From Tsukamurella sp. 1534 (lineage in GTDB: Bacteria > Actinomycetota > Actinomycetes > Mycobacteriales > Mycobacteriaceae): a DNA stretch of 64,000 nucleotides. The stretch covers positions 315,911 to 379,910 of the forward strand of contig NZ_HE997627.1 of NCBI RefSeq assembly GCF_000312385.1. Reading direction: 5' to 3'. Position numbers and translations under genes: made by a program. Every line of letters starts with the position of its first letter. Position 1 is the first letter of the stretch. The notes beneath the pieces were generated by a model that saw only the letters and a program-made list of their open reading frames with translations, made no database searches and was not told the origin of the DNA. Of the stretch, positions 31,562 through 41,012 are shown piece after piece.

Positions 31562-32380
31562 TCAGCGCGCGGGGCGCGGGCAGCTCGGGTGCGAGCCGGC
31601 GGTGACCAGGTCGGCGACAGCGGAACGCGGGTCGCCGGCCGTCACCAGGCCCTCGCCCACGAGCACGGCGTCGGCGCCCTGGCCCGCGTAGGTCAAGAGG
31701 TCGTGGCTGTCCCGGACGCCGGATTCGGCCACCCGGATCACCGACGACGGCAGCCCCGGCGCGATCCGGGAGAAGCAGTCCCGGTCCACCTCGAGCGTCT
31801 TGAGGTTGCGGGCGTTCACGCCGATCACGGTGGCGCCGGCCTCCAGGGCCCGGTCCGCCTCCGCCTCGGTGTGCACCTCGACGAGGGCGGTCATCCCCAG
31901 GGACTCCACCCGGTCCAGCAGCGAGACGAGCACCGACTGCTCCAGTGCGGCGACGATCAGCAGCACCAGATCGGCACCGTGCGCGCGGGCCTCGTGGATC
32001 TGGTACGGCGACACGATGAAGTCCTTGCGCAGCACCGGGATCCGGACCTTCGCACGGACCGCGTCGAGATCCGCGAGCGAGCCCTTGAACCGCCGCTGCT
32101 CGGTGAGCACGCTGATCACGCGGGCTCCCCCGGCCTCGTACTCGGCGGCCAGGGCGGCCGGGTCCCCGATCCCCGCGAGATCGCCCTTCGAGGGGCTCGC
32201 GCGCTTGACCTCCGCGATCACCGCGATGCCCGGCTCCCGCAGAGCGGCAGCGGCGTCGATCGCGGGCCGCGCGGCCTTGGCCGCCGCCTTCACCGTGGCC
32301 AGATCCAGGACCGCCTCCCGGGCGGCGACGTCCGCGCGCACACCCTCGATGATCGAGTCGAGCACAGTGGGGGAAGTCAC
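31562..32380 (-). CDS. trpC: Indole-3-glycerol phosphate synthase
   Basis: A 272-residue TIM barrel that converts CdRP to indole-3-glycerol phosphate. Family motifs are [36 protein letters not shown] and [10 protein letters not shown], with catalytic Glu and Lys residues in them. Start is GTG 32380 (VTSPTVLDS). It lies 38 bases after the Trp-associated membrane gene and is the last of the upstream trp block before the inserted cassette. Confidence 0.96.
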   Translation of the reverse strand: MTSPTVLDSIIEGVRADVAAREAVLDLATVKAAAKAARPAIDAAAALREPGIAVIAEVKRASPSKGDLAGIGDPAALAAEYEAGGARVISVLTEQRRFKGSLADLDAVRAKVRIPVLRKDFIVSPYQIHEARAHGADLVLLIVAALEQSVLVSLLDRVESLGMTALVEVHTEAEADRALEAGATVIGVNARNLKTLEVDRDCFSRIAPGLPSSVIRVAESGVRDSHDLLTYAGQGADAVLVGEGLVTAGDPRSAVADLVTAGSHPSCPRPAR

Positions 32381-32418
32381 GGGGCCGGCCTTTCGGTGGT
32401 TCTGAGCGTGTTCCAAGG

Positions 32419-33054
32419 TTAGCCCTCGCGGTCGGGGCGCTCCGCCTTGGCCCCCTCGGTCGGATCCTCGTCGGCGTCGAGGGCGTCCCAGAGGTCCCGC
32501 TCGGACGTCTGAGCTGCGGCGGCGTCGTCGAACACGCGTCGCTCGAGCTCCGCTCGGCGGGCCGCCGGGGAGGCGTACTTCGACCCCATCCCGCCCCCGC
32601 GCAGGCCCCGCAGCAGCAGCGTCGCCGCCGCCACCGCGACGACCGCGGCGAGGATCGCGACGAGCGGCCCGCCGGACTCCTCGCCCGCGACGTTGACGTA
32701 ATCCTTCGCGGCGAGGTCGAGCACCCGCTCGATGTACGCCACGTCGGGCTCCTGCGTGAGCACCTGCACCGCCGGGAAGGCCGTGCCGATCGCCGCCGCC
32801 GCGACGATCACCGCCACCACGCCGCGGGCCCAGTTCTTCAGCGCCAGCGCCGCCGCGATGGCGGCCAGGTAGACCAGCGGCAGCAGGGTGAGCGCGGGCG
32901 CCCACTGGTGGCCCGCGATCGTCATCGGCCGTTCCTGGGTCAGCCCGTCGGCGACGTTCACCTGCATCCAGGTCATCCGGCCCGCGATCCACGTCAGTCC
33001 CGCGGCGGCGGCCATCAGGACCGCCGCGATCGCGAGGTTCCGCTTGCCCTTCAT
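32419..33054 (-). CDS. Trp biosynthesis-associated membrane protein (TIGR02234 type)
   Basis: A 211-residue protein with four membrane helices: about residues 7-27, 50-72, 76-97 and 131-150. A charged C-terminal tail (ERPDREG) follows. It starts with ATG overlapping the trpE stop by four bases. Genes of this type (Rv1610) are found between trpE and trpC in many Actinobacteria, but the biochemical role is unknown. Confidence 0.88.
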   Translation of the reverse strand: MKGKRNLAIAAVLMAAAAGLTWIAGRMTWMQVNVADGLTQERPMTIAGHQWAPALTLLPLVYLAAIAAALALKNWARGVVAVIVAAAAIGTAFPAVQVLTQEPDVAYIERVLDLAAKDYVNVAGEESGGPLVAILAAVVAVAAATLLLRGLRGGGMGSKYASPAARRAELERRVFDDAAAAQTSERDLWDALDADEDPTEGAKAERPDREG

Positions 33055-34610
33055 CGCGTTCCCTCCTCCGTCACGGCACGCAGCGTGTTCGCGGCGGCCA
33101 CCGCCTTGAGCGCCGCGAGCGCCTTGTTCCGGGACTCGTTGTACTCGTACTCGCCCACCGAATCGGCGACGACGCCGCCGCCGGCCTGGACGTACGCGGC
33201 GCCGTCCTTGAGCACCGCGGTGCGGATGGCGATCGCGGTGTCCGCGTCGCCCGCGAAGTCGAGATAGCCCACGATGCCGCCGTACAGGCCGCGCCGGGTC
33301 TGTTCGGCCTCGTCGATCAGTTCCATGGCGCGCACCTTCGGCGCCCCGGTCAGGGTGCCGGCGGGGAAGCACGCGGCGACCGCGTCGAGCGCCTGCCTGC
33401 CGGGCGCGAGGTCACCGGACACCGTCGACACCAGGTGCATGACGTGGCTGTACCGCTCGATCCGGCGGTAGTCGGTGACCCGCACGGTGCCCGGCGAGCA
33501 GACCCGGCCGAGATCGTTGCGGCCCAGGTCGACGAGCATCAGGTGCTCGCTGTTCTCCTTCTCGTCGGCCTGCAGGTCCTTCTCCAGGAGCAGGTCCTCC
33601 TCGGCGGACGCGCCCCGCCACCGGGTGCCCGCGATCGGGTGGGTGGTGGCCACACCGTCGGTCACGGTGACCAGCGCCTCGGGGCTCGAGCCCACGATGG
33701 AGAAGGCCAGCGAGCCGTCGGGCGCGGGCACCTGCAGCAGGTACATGTACGGGCTGGGGTTGGAGGCGCGGAGCACGCGGTAGACGTCGATGGGATCGGC
33801 GTCGGACGGCATGGAGAACCGCTGGCTGGGCACCACCTGGAAGGCCTCGCCGGCCTCGATGTCGCCGACCAGCTTCTCCACGATCCGGGAGTACTCCTCG
33901 ACGGTGCGTTGCGCGGAGTACTCGGGCTCGGGCCGGGTGAACGAGGCCACCGAGGAATCGAGCGGGGCGGCGAGCGCGGCCTCCATCGCGTCGAGCCGCG
34001 CGACCGCGTCCTCGTAGGCCTCCCGCGCACGTTCGCTCGCGCCGTCCCAGTTGACGGCGTTCGCGATGAGCGTGATGGTGCCCTCGTGATGGTCGATCGC
34101 CGCGAGGTCCGTGGCCAGCAGCCACACCATCTCCGGCAGGTGCAGATCGTCGACGGTGGTGTCCGGCAACCGTTCCAGGCGCCGCACGGCGTCGTACGCC
34201 AAGTATCCGACCATCCCGCCGTTGAGCGGCGGCAGTCCCTCGATGGGCTCCGAGCCGAGCAGCCGCAGCACCTCGCCGAGCGCGGCGATCGGGTCGCCGC
34301 CCGACGGTGCGCCCATGGGCGCCTTCCCGATCCAGGTCGCCTCGCCGTCGACGACGGTGAGCGCCGACGGCGCGGGGGCGCCCACGAACGACCAGCGGCT
34401 CCAGGACTGGCCCGCGGCGGCGGACTCCAGCAGGAAGGTTCCGGGCCTGCCGCCCGCGAGCTTGCGGTACGCGGACAGCGGGGTCTCCGCGTCGGCGAGC
34501 ACCGTGCGGATCACCGGGACCACGCGGTGCCGGTCGGCGAGCGCGAGGAACTCGTCCAGGCTCGTCGTCGCGCCGTCGGGCTGCAGGTTCGGGGCGGGTT
34601 GATTACTCAT
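33051..34610 (-). CDS. trpE: Anthranilate synthase component I
   Basis: A 519-residue chorismate-utilising enzyme that makes anthranilate with a glutamine amidotransferase (TrpG, not in the window). The feedback motif LLES lies at residues 60-63, which implies inhibition by tryptophan. Catalytic-domain motifs are visible: [20 protein letters not shown], and [23 protein letters not shown] 34610 is preceded by GATAAT with eight bases between, so the transcript has almost no leader, leaving no room for a trp attenuator peptide. Confidence 0.97.
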   Translation of the reverse strand: MSNQPAPNLQPDGATTSLDEFLALADRHRVVPVIRTVLADAETPLSAYRKLAGGRPGTFLLESAAAGQSWSRWSFVGAPAPSALTVVDGEATWIGKAPMGAPSGGDPIAALGEVLRLLGSEPIEGLPPLNGGMVGYLAYDAVRRLERLPDTTVDDLHLPEMVWLLATDLAAIDHHEGTITLIANAVNWDGASERAREAYEDAVARLDAMEAALAAPLDSSVASFTRPEPEYSAQRTVEEYSRIVEKLVGDIEAGEAFQVVPSQRFSMPSDADPIDVYRVLRASNPSPYMYLLQVPAPDGSLAFSIVGSSPEALVTVTDGVATTHPIAGTRWRGASAEEDLLLEKDLQADEKENSEHLMLVDLGRNDLGRVCSPGTVRVTDYRRIERYSHVMHLVSTVSGDLAPGRQALDAVAACFPAGTLTGAPKVRAMELIDEAEQTRRGLYGGIVGYLDFAGDADTAIAIRTAVLKDGAAYVQAGGGVVADSVGEYEYNESRNKALAALKAVAAANTLRAVTEEGTR

Positions 34611-34618
34611 CGCGAGCC

Positions 34619-34624
34619 ATTATC
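34619..34624 (-). promoter_or_regulatory. -10 box of trpE (near-leaderless)
   Basis: GATAAT on the minus strand is followed by eight bases and the trpE ATG, giving a predicted leader of about two bases. Confidence 0.5.
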
Positions 34625-34634
34625 CCCGTGCCGG

Positions 34635-34640
34635 TAGATT
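34635..34640 (+). promoter_or_regulatory. -10 box of the peroxiredoxin gene
   Basis: TAGATT is followed by seven bases and then the ATG at 34648, so this mRNA is also predicted to have almost no leader. It lies back to back with the trpE -10 box. Confidence 0.45.
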
Positions 34641-34647
34641 CACCGGT

Positions 34648-35106
34648 ATGCGCATCGGCCTGCAGGCGCCCGACTTCGCACTCCCCGACCAGACCGGCAC
34701 GGTCCGCACCCTGTCCGAGCTCCGCGGCGACGGCCGCGCGGCGGTGTTCTTCTACCTCACGGCGGGCCTTCCCGTGTGCGTCGCCGAGGTGGGGAGGTTC
34801 CGCGACGCGGGCACGGAGTTCGACGCCCGCGACACCGCACGGATCGGCATCAGCATGGACCCGCTGGTGCGGACGCAGGCCTTCGCCGACGTCATGACGC
34901 CGGGCTTCCCGCTGCTCACCGACGCCGACGGCGCTGTCTGCGCGGAGTACGACGTGAAGCGCGGCAAGTTCGCGGTGGCGCCGGTGCGCCGGCAGACGTT
35001 CCTCATCGACGGTGACGGGACGGTGCTGCACATCGTGGTCGGCGAACTGCGCGCGGTGGCGCACGTCGAGGAGACCCTCGCGTTCCTCCGCACGCTCACG
35101 CCCTGA
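34648..35106 (+). CDS. Peroxiredoxin-like protein (BcpB position)
   Basis: A 152-residue thioredoxin-fold protein of the AhpC/TSA (Bcp) family: APDFALPDQTGTVRTLSEL at the start and TFLIDGDGTVLHIV late in the sequence. The peroxidatic motif is odd: the expected PxxxTxxC reads YLTAGLPVC, with Cys48 kept but the usual Pro and the Thr three residues before it replaced. Activity may differ or be lost. It is transcribed against the his/trp genes between hisI and trpE, just as bcpB (Rv1608c) is in M. tuberculosis. Confidence 0.83.
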   Translation: MRIGLQAPDFALPDQTGTVRTLSELRGDGRAAVFFYLTAGLPVCVAEVGRFRDAGTEFDARDTARIGISMDPLVRTQAFADVMTPGFPLLTDADGAVCAEYDVKRGKFAVAPVRRQTFLIDGDGTVLHIVVGELRAVAHVEETLAFLRTLTP

Positions 35107-35118
35107 GGGCGGGCGCGA

Positions 35119-35472
35119 TCAGCCGCGGCCGAGCAGCAGGTCCCCGTCGAAACACGTGTGCGTGCCGGTGTGGCACGCCGGGCCGGTCTGCCGCACCGTG
35201 AGGAGCACGGTGTCGCCGTCGCAGTCGAGGCGCACGTCGAGCACCTCCTGGGTGTGACCCGACGTCTCCCCCTTGACCCACAGCCGTCCGCGGGAACGGG
35301 AGTAGTAGGTGCCCTTGCGGGTGGCCAGCGTGAGCGCGAGGGCCTCGTCGTTCATCCAGGCCTGCATGAGCACGTCGCGGGTCCCGTCCTCCTGAGCGAT
35401 CGCGGCGACGAGCCCGTCGGCGTTGCGCTTGAGCCGGGCGGCGATTTCCGGGGCCAGTTCCGCGCCGCTCAT
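35119..35472 (-). CDS. hisI: Phosphoribosyl-AMP cyclohydrolase
   Basis: A 117-residue enzyme for the third step of histidine biosynthesis, opening the adenine ring of PR-AMP. Metal-binding motifs are visible: [21 protein letters not shown], with a Cys-rich THTCF, and [11 protein letters not shown]. It is single-domain, without the HisE part. ATG 35472 overlaps the hisF stop by four bases. It is convergent with the peroxiredoxin gene, 12 bases away. Confidence 0.96.
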   Translation of the reverse strand: MSGAELAPEIAARLKRNADGLVAAIAQEDGTRDVLMQAWMNDEALALTLATRKGTYYSRSRGRLWVKGETSGHTQEVLDVRLDCDGDTVLLTVRQTGPACHTGTHTCFDGDLLLGRG

Positions 35473-36245
35473 CGCCGCACCACCAGGTCGTGGGTCGCCA
35501 TCTCGTCTTTGACCTGACCGATGGTCATTTCCCCGAAGTGGAACACGCTCGCGGCCAGGACCGCGTCGGCGCCCGCTTCGACGGCCGGCGCGAAGTGTTC
35601 GACCGCGCCGGCGCCGCCCGAGGCGATGACGGGGATGTGGACCGCGGCGCGGGCGGCGGTGATCATCGCGAGGTCGAATCCGGCCTTCGTCCCGTCGGCG
35701 TCCATGGAGTTGAGCAGGATCTCGCCGACGCCGAGTTCCGCACCCCGCCTGGCCCATTCGATCGCGTCGATGCCGGTGCCGCGGCGGCCGCCGTGGGTGG
35801 TGACCTCCCAGCCCGAGGGGGTGGGCTCGTCGCCCTCGGGCACCGTGCGCGCGTCCACCGACAGCACGATGCACTGGCTGCCGAACCGGGTGGAGAGCTC
35901 CTCGAGCAACTCGGGCCGGGCGATCGCGGCGGTGTTCACCGAGACCTTGTCGGCGCCCGCGCGCAGCAGGATGTCCACGTCCTCCACGGACCGGACGCCG
36001 CCGCCCACGGTGAGCGGGATGAACACCTGCTCGGCGGTGCCGCGCACCACGTCGAGCATGGTTCCGCGCCCGGAGCTCGACGCGGTGACGTCGAGGAAGG
36101 TCAGCTCGTCGGCGCCCTGCGCGTCGTAGACCGCCGCGAGCTCCACGGGATCACCCGCGTCGCGGAGGTTCTGGAAGTTGACGCCCTTGACCACGCGTCC
36201 GTCGTCCACGTCCAGGCACGGGATCACGCGCACCGCCACCGTCAT
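35469..36245 (-). CDS. hisF: Imidazole glycerol phosphate synthase, cyclase subunit
   Basis: A 258-residue TIM barrel that uses ammonia from HisH to form imidazole glycerol phosphate and AICAR. The catalytic aspartates are in [10 protein letters not shown] (Asp11) and in VLSVDARTV, and phosphate-binding motifs GGGVRS and ASGGAGA are present. It starts with ATG 36245, 30 bases after the inositol-phosphatase-type gene, and overlaps hisI. Confidence 0.97.
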   Translation of the reverse strand: MTVAVRVIPCLDVDDGRVVKGVNFQNLRDAGDPVELAAVYDAQGADELTFLDVTASSSGRGTMLDVVRGTAEQVFIPLTVGGGVRSVEDVDILLRAGADKVSVNTAAIARPELLEELSTRFGSQCIVLSVDARTVPEGDEPTPSGWEVTTHGGRRGTGIDAIEWARRGAELGVGEILLNSMDADGTKAGFDLAMITAARAAVHIPVIASGGAGAVEHFAPAVEAGADAVLAASVFHFGEMTIGQVKDEMATHDLVVRR

Positions 36246-36275
36246 CGGTTCTGCCTCCTCGAGATGTTCACGGCC

Positions 36276-37124
36276 TCAACGCTTCCCCTGCGCGGGGCGG
36301 TAGTCGTCCGGCGCGCCCACGGATCGCACGATGTCCAGGAGCTCGTCGTACACGCCGGGCGCGGCGGCCAGCGCCGAGTCCGAGCCCACGTGCCATTCAC
36401 CGCCCGCGAGGTCGGTGACCACGCCGCCCGCGGCGAGCACGAGCGCCGCCCCCGCCGCATTGTCCCAGGGGTGGTGCCCGAACACGACGGCGCCGCCGAG
36501 CGCCCCGGACGCCGTGTACGCGAGATCGACCCCGGTCGATCCGAACTGCCGGACCCGGGCCACCCGGCGGGACACCTCGCCGAGGATCTCGAACCGGTAG
36601 TCGCCGGGGAACCGGCCGCGACTTCCGCGGCTGAAACTGCCGACCGCGATCATCGAATCGACCAGCGAACCCTCCCGCAAGGGCGGGAGCGCCTCGCCCC
36701 GGTTCCGCACCGGCCCCTCGACGTGGCCGGCGAAGGCGTCGCCGACCAGCGGGAACCACGCGAGCCCCGCGACCGGACGGCCGTCGTGCACCAGGCCCAG
36801 GAGGGTGCCCGTCGCCGGGTACCCGGCGGAGTAGTTGAAGGTGCCGTCGATCGGATCGAGGACCCAGACGGTGCCCTCGTCGACCGCGGGCCCGCCGTAC
36901 TCCTCGCCGTGCACCGCGACCCCCGTGGCGTCGGCGACGGCACCGGCGATCCGGCGCTCCAGTTCGAGGTCGAGGTCCGTCGCGAAATCCGCCGGCCCCT
37001 TGTCCACCGACGCGGGCGCGCCGAGCCCCTCGACGAACCGCGGGGCGGCCTCGTCGAGTGCCCTGCCCGCCGCCGCCAGCAGGGCGTCCGGATCGCCGGT
37101 GAAACCGGCCGGGAACGCGGCCAC
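36276..37124 (-). CDS. Inositol-monophosphatase-family phosphatase (histidinol-phosphatase candidate)
   Basis: A 282-residue member of the IMPase/FBPase superfamily. The metal-binding motif is DPIDGTFNY, with Glu in HGEEYGG upstream and HHPWDNAAG near the end. Start is GTG 37124, sharing its G with the hisA TAG stop. The gene takes the place of impA (Rv1604) between hisA and hisF. IMPase-like proteins act as histidinol-phosphate phosphatase (HisN) in Actinobacteria, so this is likely the missing dephosphorylation step, but inositol phosphate is another possible substrate. Confidence 0.87.
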   Translation of the reverse strand: MAAFPAGFTGDPDALLAAAGRALDEAAPRFVEGLGAPASVDKGPADFATDLDLELERRIAGAVADATGVAVHGEEYGGPAVDEGTVWVLDPIDGTFNYSAGYPATGTLLGLVHDGRPVAGLAWFPLVGDAFAGHVEGPVRNRGEALPPLREGSLVDSMIAVGSFSRGSRGRFPGDYRFEILGEVSRRVARVRQFGSTGVDLAYTASGALGGAVVFGHHPWDNAAGAALVLAAGGVVTDLAGGEWHVGSDSALAAAPGVYDELLDIVRSVGAPDDYRPAQGKR

Positions 37125-37858
37125 TAGCGCGACACCGCCGCCAGCGCCTCGGGGAGGGTGAACCGCCCGGCGTACAGCGCCTTGCCGACGATCGCCGAAT
37201 CGACACCGCGATCGACGAGGGTGGAGATCGCCGTGAGGTCCTCCAGAGCCGAGATCCCTCCCGACGCGACCACGGGCGACTCCGTGGCGTCGGCGACCGC
37301 GGCGAGGAGATCCAGGTTCGGGCCGGTCAGCGTACCGTCCTTGGACACGTCGGTGACCACGTAGCGGCTGCAGCCGTCCCCGTTCAGGCGATCGAGCACC
37401 TCCCAGAGGTCTCCCCCGTCGGTGACCCAGCCGCGGCCGCGGAGCCGCCACCGCCCGTCGATCTGCTTCACGTCCAGGCCGACGGCGATCTTGTCGCCGT
37501 GCTCGGCGATGGCCTTCGCGCACCACTGCGGATCCTCGATCGCCGCGGTGCCCAGGTTCACCCGCGCGCAGCCGGTGGCGAGGGCGGCGGCGAGGGAGTC
37601 GTCATCCCGGATGCCGCCCGACAGTTCGACTTTCACATCGAGCTCGCCGATCACACCGGCGAGGAGTTCACGGTTGCTGCCCTTGCCGAAGGCGGCGTCG
37701 AGATCCACCAGGTGCACCCATTCCGCGCCGTCGTTCTGCCAGGCGAGGGCGGCGTCGCGGGGTGAACCGTAGGCGGTCTCGCTGCCGGCCTCCCCCTGGA
37801 CCAGGCGGACGGCCCGGCCGTCGGCGACATCGACTGCGGGAAGAAGTACCAGACTCAC
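37124..37858 (-). CDS. priA: Bifunctional HisA/TrpF isomerase (PriA)
   Basis: A 244-residue (beta-alpha)8 barrel. Asp10 (LPAVDVADG) and the second Asp in [12 protein letters not shown] are the acid-base pair, and the GGIRDD and GGISA loops bind phosphate. In Mycobacteriales this protein isomerises both ProFAR (histidine path) and PRA (tryptophan path), since no trpF exists; none is seen here either. GTG 37858 lies nine bases after the small membrane gene. It links the his and trp pathways. Confidence 0.94.
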   Translation of the reverse strand: MSLVLLPAVDVADGRAVRLVQGEAGSETAYGSPRDAALAWQNDGAEWVHLVDLDAAFGKGSNRELLAGVIGELDVKVELSGGIRDDDSLAAALATGCARVNLGTAAIEDPQWCAKAIAEHGDKIAVGLDVKQIDGRWRLRGRGWVTDGGDLWEVLDRLNGDGCSRYVVTDVSKDGTLTGPNLDLLAAVADATESPVVASGGISALEDLTAISTLVDRGVDSAIVGKALYAGRFTLPEALAAVSR

Positions 37859-37867
37859 GCGACCAGC

Positions 37868-38113
37868 CTAGTGGGTCGCGTCATCCGCATTTCGCTCGTC
37901 CTCGCCGCGCGTGGCCTTCGCCACCATGCGCTTGGACACCACGCCCATCGCGGCGACCGCGCCGACGAGCCCGACGGCCACGATGAGGAGGCCGACGGCG
38001 GGGCCGGGCCTGAGTACGTTCACCAGGAGGGCCGCCGCGCCGAGCACCAGGACGGCGGCGCCGAGCGCGAACAGGGCCAGCCGCCCGATCGAGAGCTCCC
38101 GCTTGCCGGTCAC
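37868..38113 (-). CDS. Small membrane protein inside the his operon
   Basis: An 81-residue protein with two membrane helices (about residues 11-31 and 38-58) separated by a short turn, and a basic tail [16 protein letters not shown]. It starts with GTG overlapping the hisH stop by four bases and ends nine bases before hisA, so it is made with the his proteins. M. tuberculosis has no gene here. I do not recognise a family. Confidence 0.75.
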   Translation of the reverse strand: MTGKRELSIGRLALFALGAAVLVLGAAALLVNVLRPGPAVGLLIVAVGLVGAVAAMGVVSKRMVAKATRGEDERNADDATH

Positions 38114-38739
38114 AGCGACTCCACCCAGTTCCGCAGCAGCACGGCGCCCGCGTCGCCACTCTTCTCCGGGTGGAACTGCGTGGCCCACAGCGGACCGTTC
38201 TCCACGGCGGCGATGAACCGGCCGCCGTGCTCGGCCCAGGTGACCTTCGGAGCGGCGATGCGGCCGCCGACGTCCAGTTCCCACTTCTGCGCGGCGTACG
38301 AGTGCACGAAGTAGAAGCGCGTGTCGGCGTCGATCCCCGCGAACAGGGCCGAGCCCTCCGCGGCCTCGACGGTGTTCCACCCCATGTGCGGCACGACCGG
38401 GGCCTGCAGGCGTTCGACGGTGCCCGGCCACTCGCCGCAGCCCTCGGTCTCGACGCCGAACTCGATGCCCTTCTCGAACAGGATCTGCATACCGACGCAA
38501 ATGCCCATGACGGGGCGGCCGCCGGCGAGCCGCTCGCCGATGATCCTGTCCCCGTGCACCGCCTTCAGTCCCGCCATGCACGCCGCGTAGGCGCCGACCC
38601 CGGGAACCAGCAGGCCGTCCGCGGCGACCGCCGTCCTGGGGTCGGCGGTGACGGTGACCTCGGCCCCGGCGCGCTCCATCGCGCGATGCGCGGACCGGAT
38701 GTTGCCGGAACCGTAGTCGAGGATCGTCACCTTCTTCAT
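38110..38739 (-). CDS. hisH: Imidazole glycerol phosphate synthase, glutamine amidotransferase subunit
   Basis: A 209-residue class I glutaminase that feeds ammonia to HisF. The nucleophile Cys81 is in GICVGMQ, and the His-Glu pair is in FHPEKSG. The oxyanion strand (PGVGAY) is present. I start at ATG 38739, although GTG 38745 two codons upstream is possible. In related genomes hisH directly follows hisB; here the hisB stop lies 18.3 kb away beyond the purine block. It therefore needs its own promoter or one from the inserted region. Confidence 0.96.
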   Translation of the reverse strand: MKKVTILDYGSGNIRSAHRAMERAGAEVTVTADPRTAVAADGLLVPGVGAYAACMAGLKAVHGDRIIGERLAGGRPVMGICVGMQILFEKGIEFGVETEGCGEWPGTVERLQAPVVPHMGWNTVEAAEGSALFAGIDADTRFYFVHSYAAQKWELDVGGRIAAPKVTWAEHGGRFIAAVENGPLWATQFHPEKSGDAGAVLLRNWVESL

Positions 38740-38800
38740 GGTCACCAGCCTAATCGGCGCTCCTCGCGGGCACCGCCTGGCCCGTCGCCGCGGCGTGCAC

Positions 38801-39742
38801 TCACGGGACCAGGATGAACTTCCCGATCGGGTGCGGCGCCTGCAGGTCCCGGTGCGCCTGCGCCGCCCGGGCGAGCGGATAGGTGCGCGCGACCACGTTG
38901 GTGATCCGGCCCTCGGCGGCGAGATCGAGCAGCGGGCCGCGGGCCTCGTCGCGGACACGCGCGCTGTCGGGATCGCCCCCGCCGATCGCGGTGAACCCGT
39001 CGCCGCCGGCGCGGGCGAAGGCCGCGATGGTGACGATCCGGGAGCGGTCGCCGACCAGTGCGAGGGACACGTCGACGGCCTCGTCGGTGCCGACGGTGTC
39101 GATCGCCACGTCGACACCGTCCGGCGCCAGGGCCCGCACCCGCTCCAGCAGCCCGTCGCCGTAGGGCACGGGGATCGCGCCGAGCTCGCGCAGATACTCG
39201 TGGTTCGCCTCGCGGGCCGTGCCGATCACGGTGGCGCCCCGGAGCTTCGCGAGTTGCACGGCGAGCAGTCCGACACCACCGACGGCGCCGTGCACCAGCA
39301 CCGTGTCCCGCTCCGCCACACGGGTCGTGGTCACGGCGTCCCAGGCGGTGGCGCCGGTGAGCAGGAGCCCTCCGGCCTCCTCCCAGCCCAGCGCGCCGGG
39401 CTTCGGCAGCACGGCCCTCGCCGGCTCGACGGCGGCCGCGGCGTAGGTGCCGGTTCCCCGGTAGACGACCACCTCGTCGCCCACCGCGAGGGGGCCGCGC
39501 GGTCCGATCGCGTCGGTGCCCACGGCGGTGATCACCCCCGCCCCCTCGGACCCGAGGTGCAGCGGCAGATCCGCGTCGTCGGCCCCGAAGAATCCGCCGT
39601 ACTGCTTGTACTCGACGGGATTCACCCCGATCGCCCGGAACTCGACCACCACTTCCCCGGGGCCCGGCTCGGGGAGCCGCTCGTCGATCACCTCGAGGAC
39701 CTCGGGCCCTCCGAACGCCTTCGCCACCACTGTCTCGGTCAT
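38801..39742 (-). CDS. Quinone-oxidoreductase-like MDR protein
   Basis: A 313-residue zinc-independent medium-chain dehydrogenase/reductase. The GroES-like half includes [12 protein letters not shown], and the nucleotide site is [17 protein letters not shown]. No structural zinc cysteines occur. I start at ATG 39742 ([12 protein letters not shown]), although GTG 39751 is also open. It lies at the edge of the purine block next to the IclR regulator on the same strand, 57 bases downstream of it. Substrate unknown. Confidence 0.85.
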   Translation of the reverse strand: MTETVVAKAFGGPEVLEVIDERLPEPGPGEVVVEFRAIGVNPVEYKQYGGFFGADDADLPLHLGSEGAGVITAVGTDAIGPRGPLAVGDEVVVYRGTGTYAAAAVEPARAVLPKPGALGWEEAGGLLLTGATAWDAVTTTRVAERDTVLVHGAVGGVGLLAVQLAKLRGATVIGTAREANHEYLRELGAIPVPYGDGLLERVRALAPDGVDVAIDTVGTDEAVDVSLALVGDRSRIVTIAAFARAGGDGFTAIGGGDPDSARVRDEARGPLLDLAAEGRITNVVARTYPLARAAQAHRDLQAPHPIGKFILVP

Positions 39743-39799
39743 GCCCGGCACAACGACGGGCGGGTGTGCGCGATTCCCGTTGGAATCAGGACGATCCGA

Positions 39800-40561
39800 T
39801 CAGATCTCGCGGGCACCGATCAGCGCGTCGGAGATGATGCCCGTTGCGCGCTGCAGCGCGGGCACGGCGCGCTCGGCGAAGTCGTCCCCGACCCGGGACA
39901 CCGGACCGGAGATGCCGATGGCCATCGGGGTGGGGGCGCCGGGCACCGCCATCGCGATGCACCGCACGCCGATCTCCTGTTCCTGTTCGTCCACGGCGTA
40001 CCCCTGGGAACGCACCCGCTCGACTTCGGCGAAGACGCCCGACAGGGTGTTGACACTGTTGGGCGTCGGCGCCGGGATCCCCGCCTGGGAAACGAGTTTC
40101 ACGATCCGGGCGTCGTCCAGTTCCGCGAGCACGGCCTTGCCGACACCGGAGTTGTGCAGGTTCACCCGGCGGCCCGCCTCGTTGTTGGTGCGCATGTTGT
40201 GCGGCGAGAGCACCTGCCCCGTGTAGATCACCATGTCGCCGTCGAGCACGGCCAGGCTGGCGGTCTCCGCGAGCTCGTCGACGAGCGATTCGAGCACCGG
40301 GGCGGCGACGGCGCCCAGTTGCCGGTTCGCCACCTCACCGAGACGGATCAGGCGGGGCCCCAATGAGTAGCGGCGGTTCGGTAGTTGCCGCACGTACCCG
40401 ATGCCCACCAGGGTGCGCAGCAGGCGGTGGATGGTGGGCGGCGGGAGGGGCGTGCCGGCGGACAGTTCGCTCAGCGAACACTCCCCGCCCGCGCGGCCGA
40501 TCAGTTCGAGCAGCTCGAAGGCCCGCTCGACCGACTGCACACCCGACGTCGTCTTCGCCAC
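39800..40561 (-). CDS. IclR-family regulator, likely controller of the purine block
   Basis: A 253-residue IclR-type regulator. A winged helix-turn-helix covers about residues 8-65 (SVERAFELLELIG, LPPPTIHRLLRTLVGIGYV), followed by the effector domain with YAVDEQEQEIGVRCIAMAV. GTG 40561 is behind GAGGAGC. It is divergent from the NCS2 permease. IclR members of the AllR group control allantoin and purine use, and a repeated palindrome with IclR-like half-sites (GGAA/TTCC) is found at four promoters in the block. The link between protein and site is inferred. Confidence 0.87.
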   Translation of the reverse strand: MAKTTSGVQSVERAFELLELIGRAGGECSLSELSAGTPLPPPTIHRLLRTLVGIGYVRQLPNRRYSLGPRLIRLGEVANRQLGAVAAPVLESLVDELAETASLAVLDGDMVIYTGQVLSPHNMRTNNEAGRRVNLHNSGVGKAVLAELDDARIVKLVSQAGIPAPTPNSVNTLSGVFAEVERVRSQGYAVDEQEQEIGVRCIAMAVPGAPTPMAIGISGPVSRVGDDFAERAVPALQRATGIISDALIGAREI

Positions 40562-40588
40562 GATAGCTCCTCGGTTCGACGGTCGATG

Positions 40589-40606
40589 ACTGGTTCCACT
40601 ACCAGT
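40589..40606. promoter_or_regulatory. Palindrome upstream of the IclR gene
   Basis: ACTGGT (40589-40594) and ACCAGT (40601-40606) are perfect arms around TCCACT, 28 bases before the IclR GTG. The position suits autoregulation. TTCCACTA occurs twice here, at 40595 and 40606, as a direct repeat. Confidence 0.4.
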
Positions 40607-40848
40607 TCCACTATTGCACGCCGAAAGCGAACGCGATCTGAATTCCATGATGCGGACCGACGCGCGAACCGCTGTGCCGCGCGCCGGGCGCGCGGTGTTA
40701 CGCGACCACGGAAGCGAGTCCGTCGCGGCACGTTCCGACAGGTCCGCGGCGGCGGACAGCACCCCCGTCGGCCTCGGGAAACGCTCTTCGAAGAAGGCGC
40801 AGGACATCCTTGACAGCCCCCGGGGTGCGTGCTTCACTCATCAACACG

Positions 40849-40864
40849 CGGAATCGAGCTTCCA
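40849..40864. promoter_or_regulatory. Shared purine-block palindrome, copy 1
   Basis: CGGAA-TCGAGC-TTCCA, 149 bases before the NCS2 permease ATG. Same 16-bp layout as the copies at 42520, 48711 and 55426. Confidence 0.55.
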
Positions 40865-41012
40865 AATAGTGGAATGCACAGCGACTTTCAGCCACGGAGA
40901 TCGTTTCCAGCGGACTGCTCCGGTAGCGGCCGCCGATCCTCCCCTTCCGCGTATTCACACACCGGCAGGCGCGCTGGCGGACGAACTCCCCCGCCGGACG
41001 AGAGGACCGACA

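Larger units (their letters stand above)
40562..41012. other. 451-base divergent regulatory region
   Basis: It separates the IclR gene and the NCS2 permease. I see no convincing gene in it: a frame open across it has codons that do not resemble a protein family. It contains three palindromes: ACTGGT-N6-ACCAGT near the IclR start, the 16-bp CGGAA-N6-TTCCA element, and an overlapping TTCCA-N5-TGGAA (40860-40874). The region is less GC-rich around the last two. The long permease leader (about 150 bases after the element) is unexplained. Confidence 0.6.

Noticed and set aside
34611-34647. A trp leader peptide or T-box before trpE
   Set aside because: The -10 box is eight bases from the ATG, so there is no leader to hold one.
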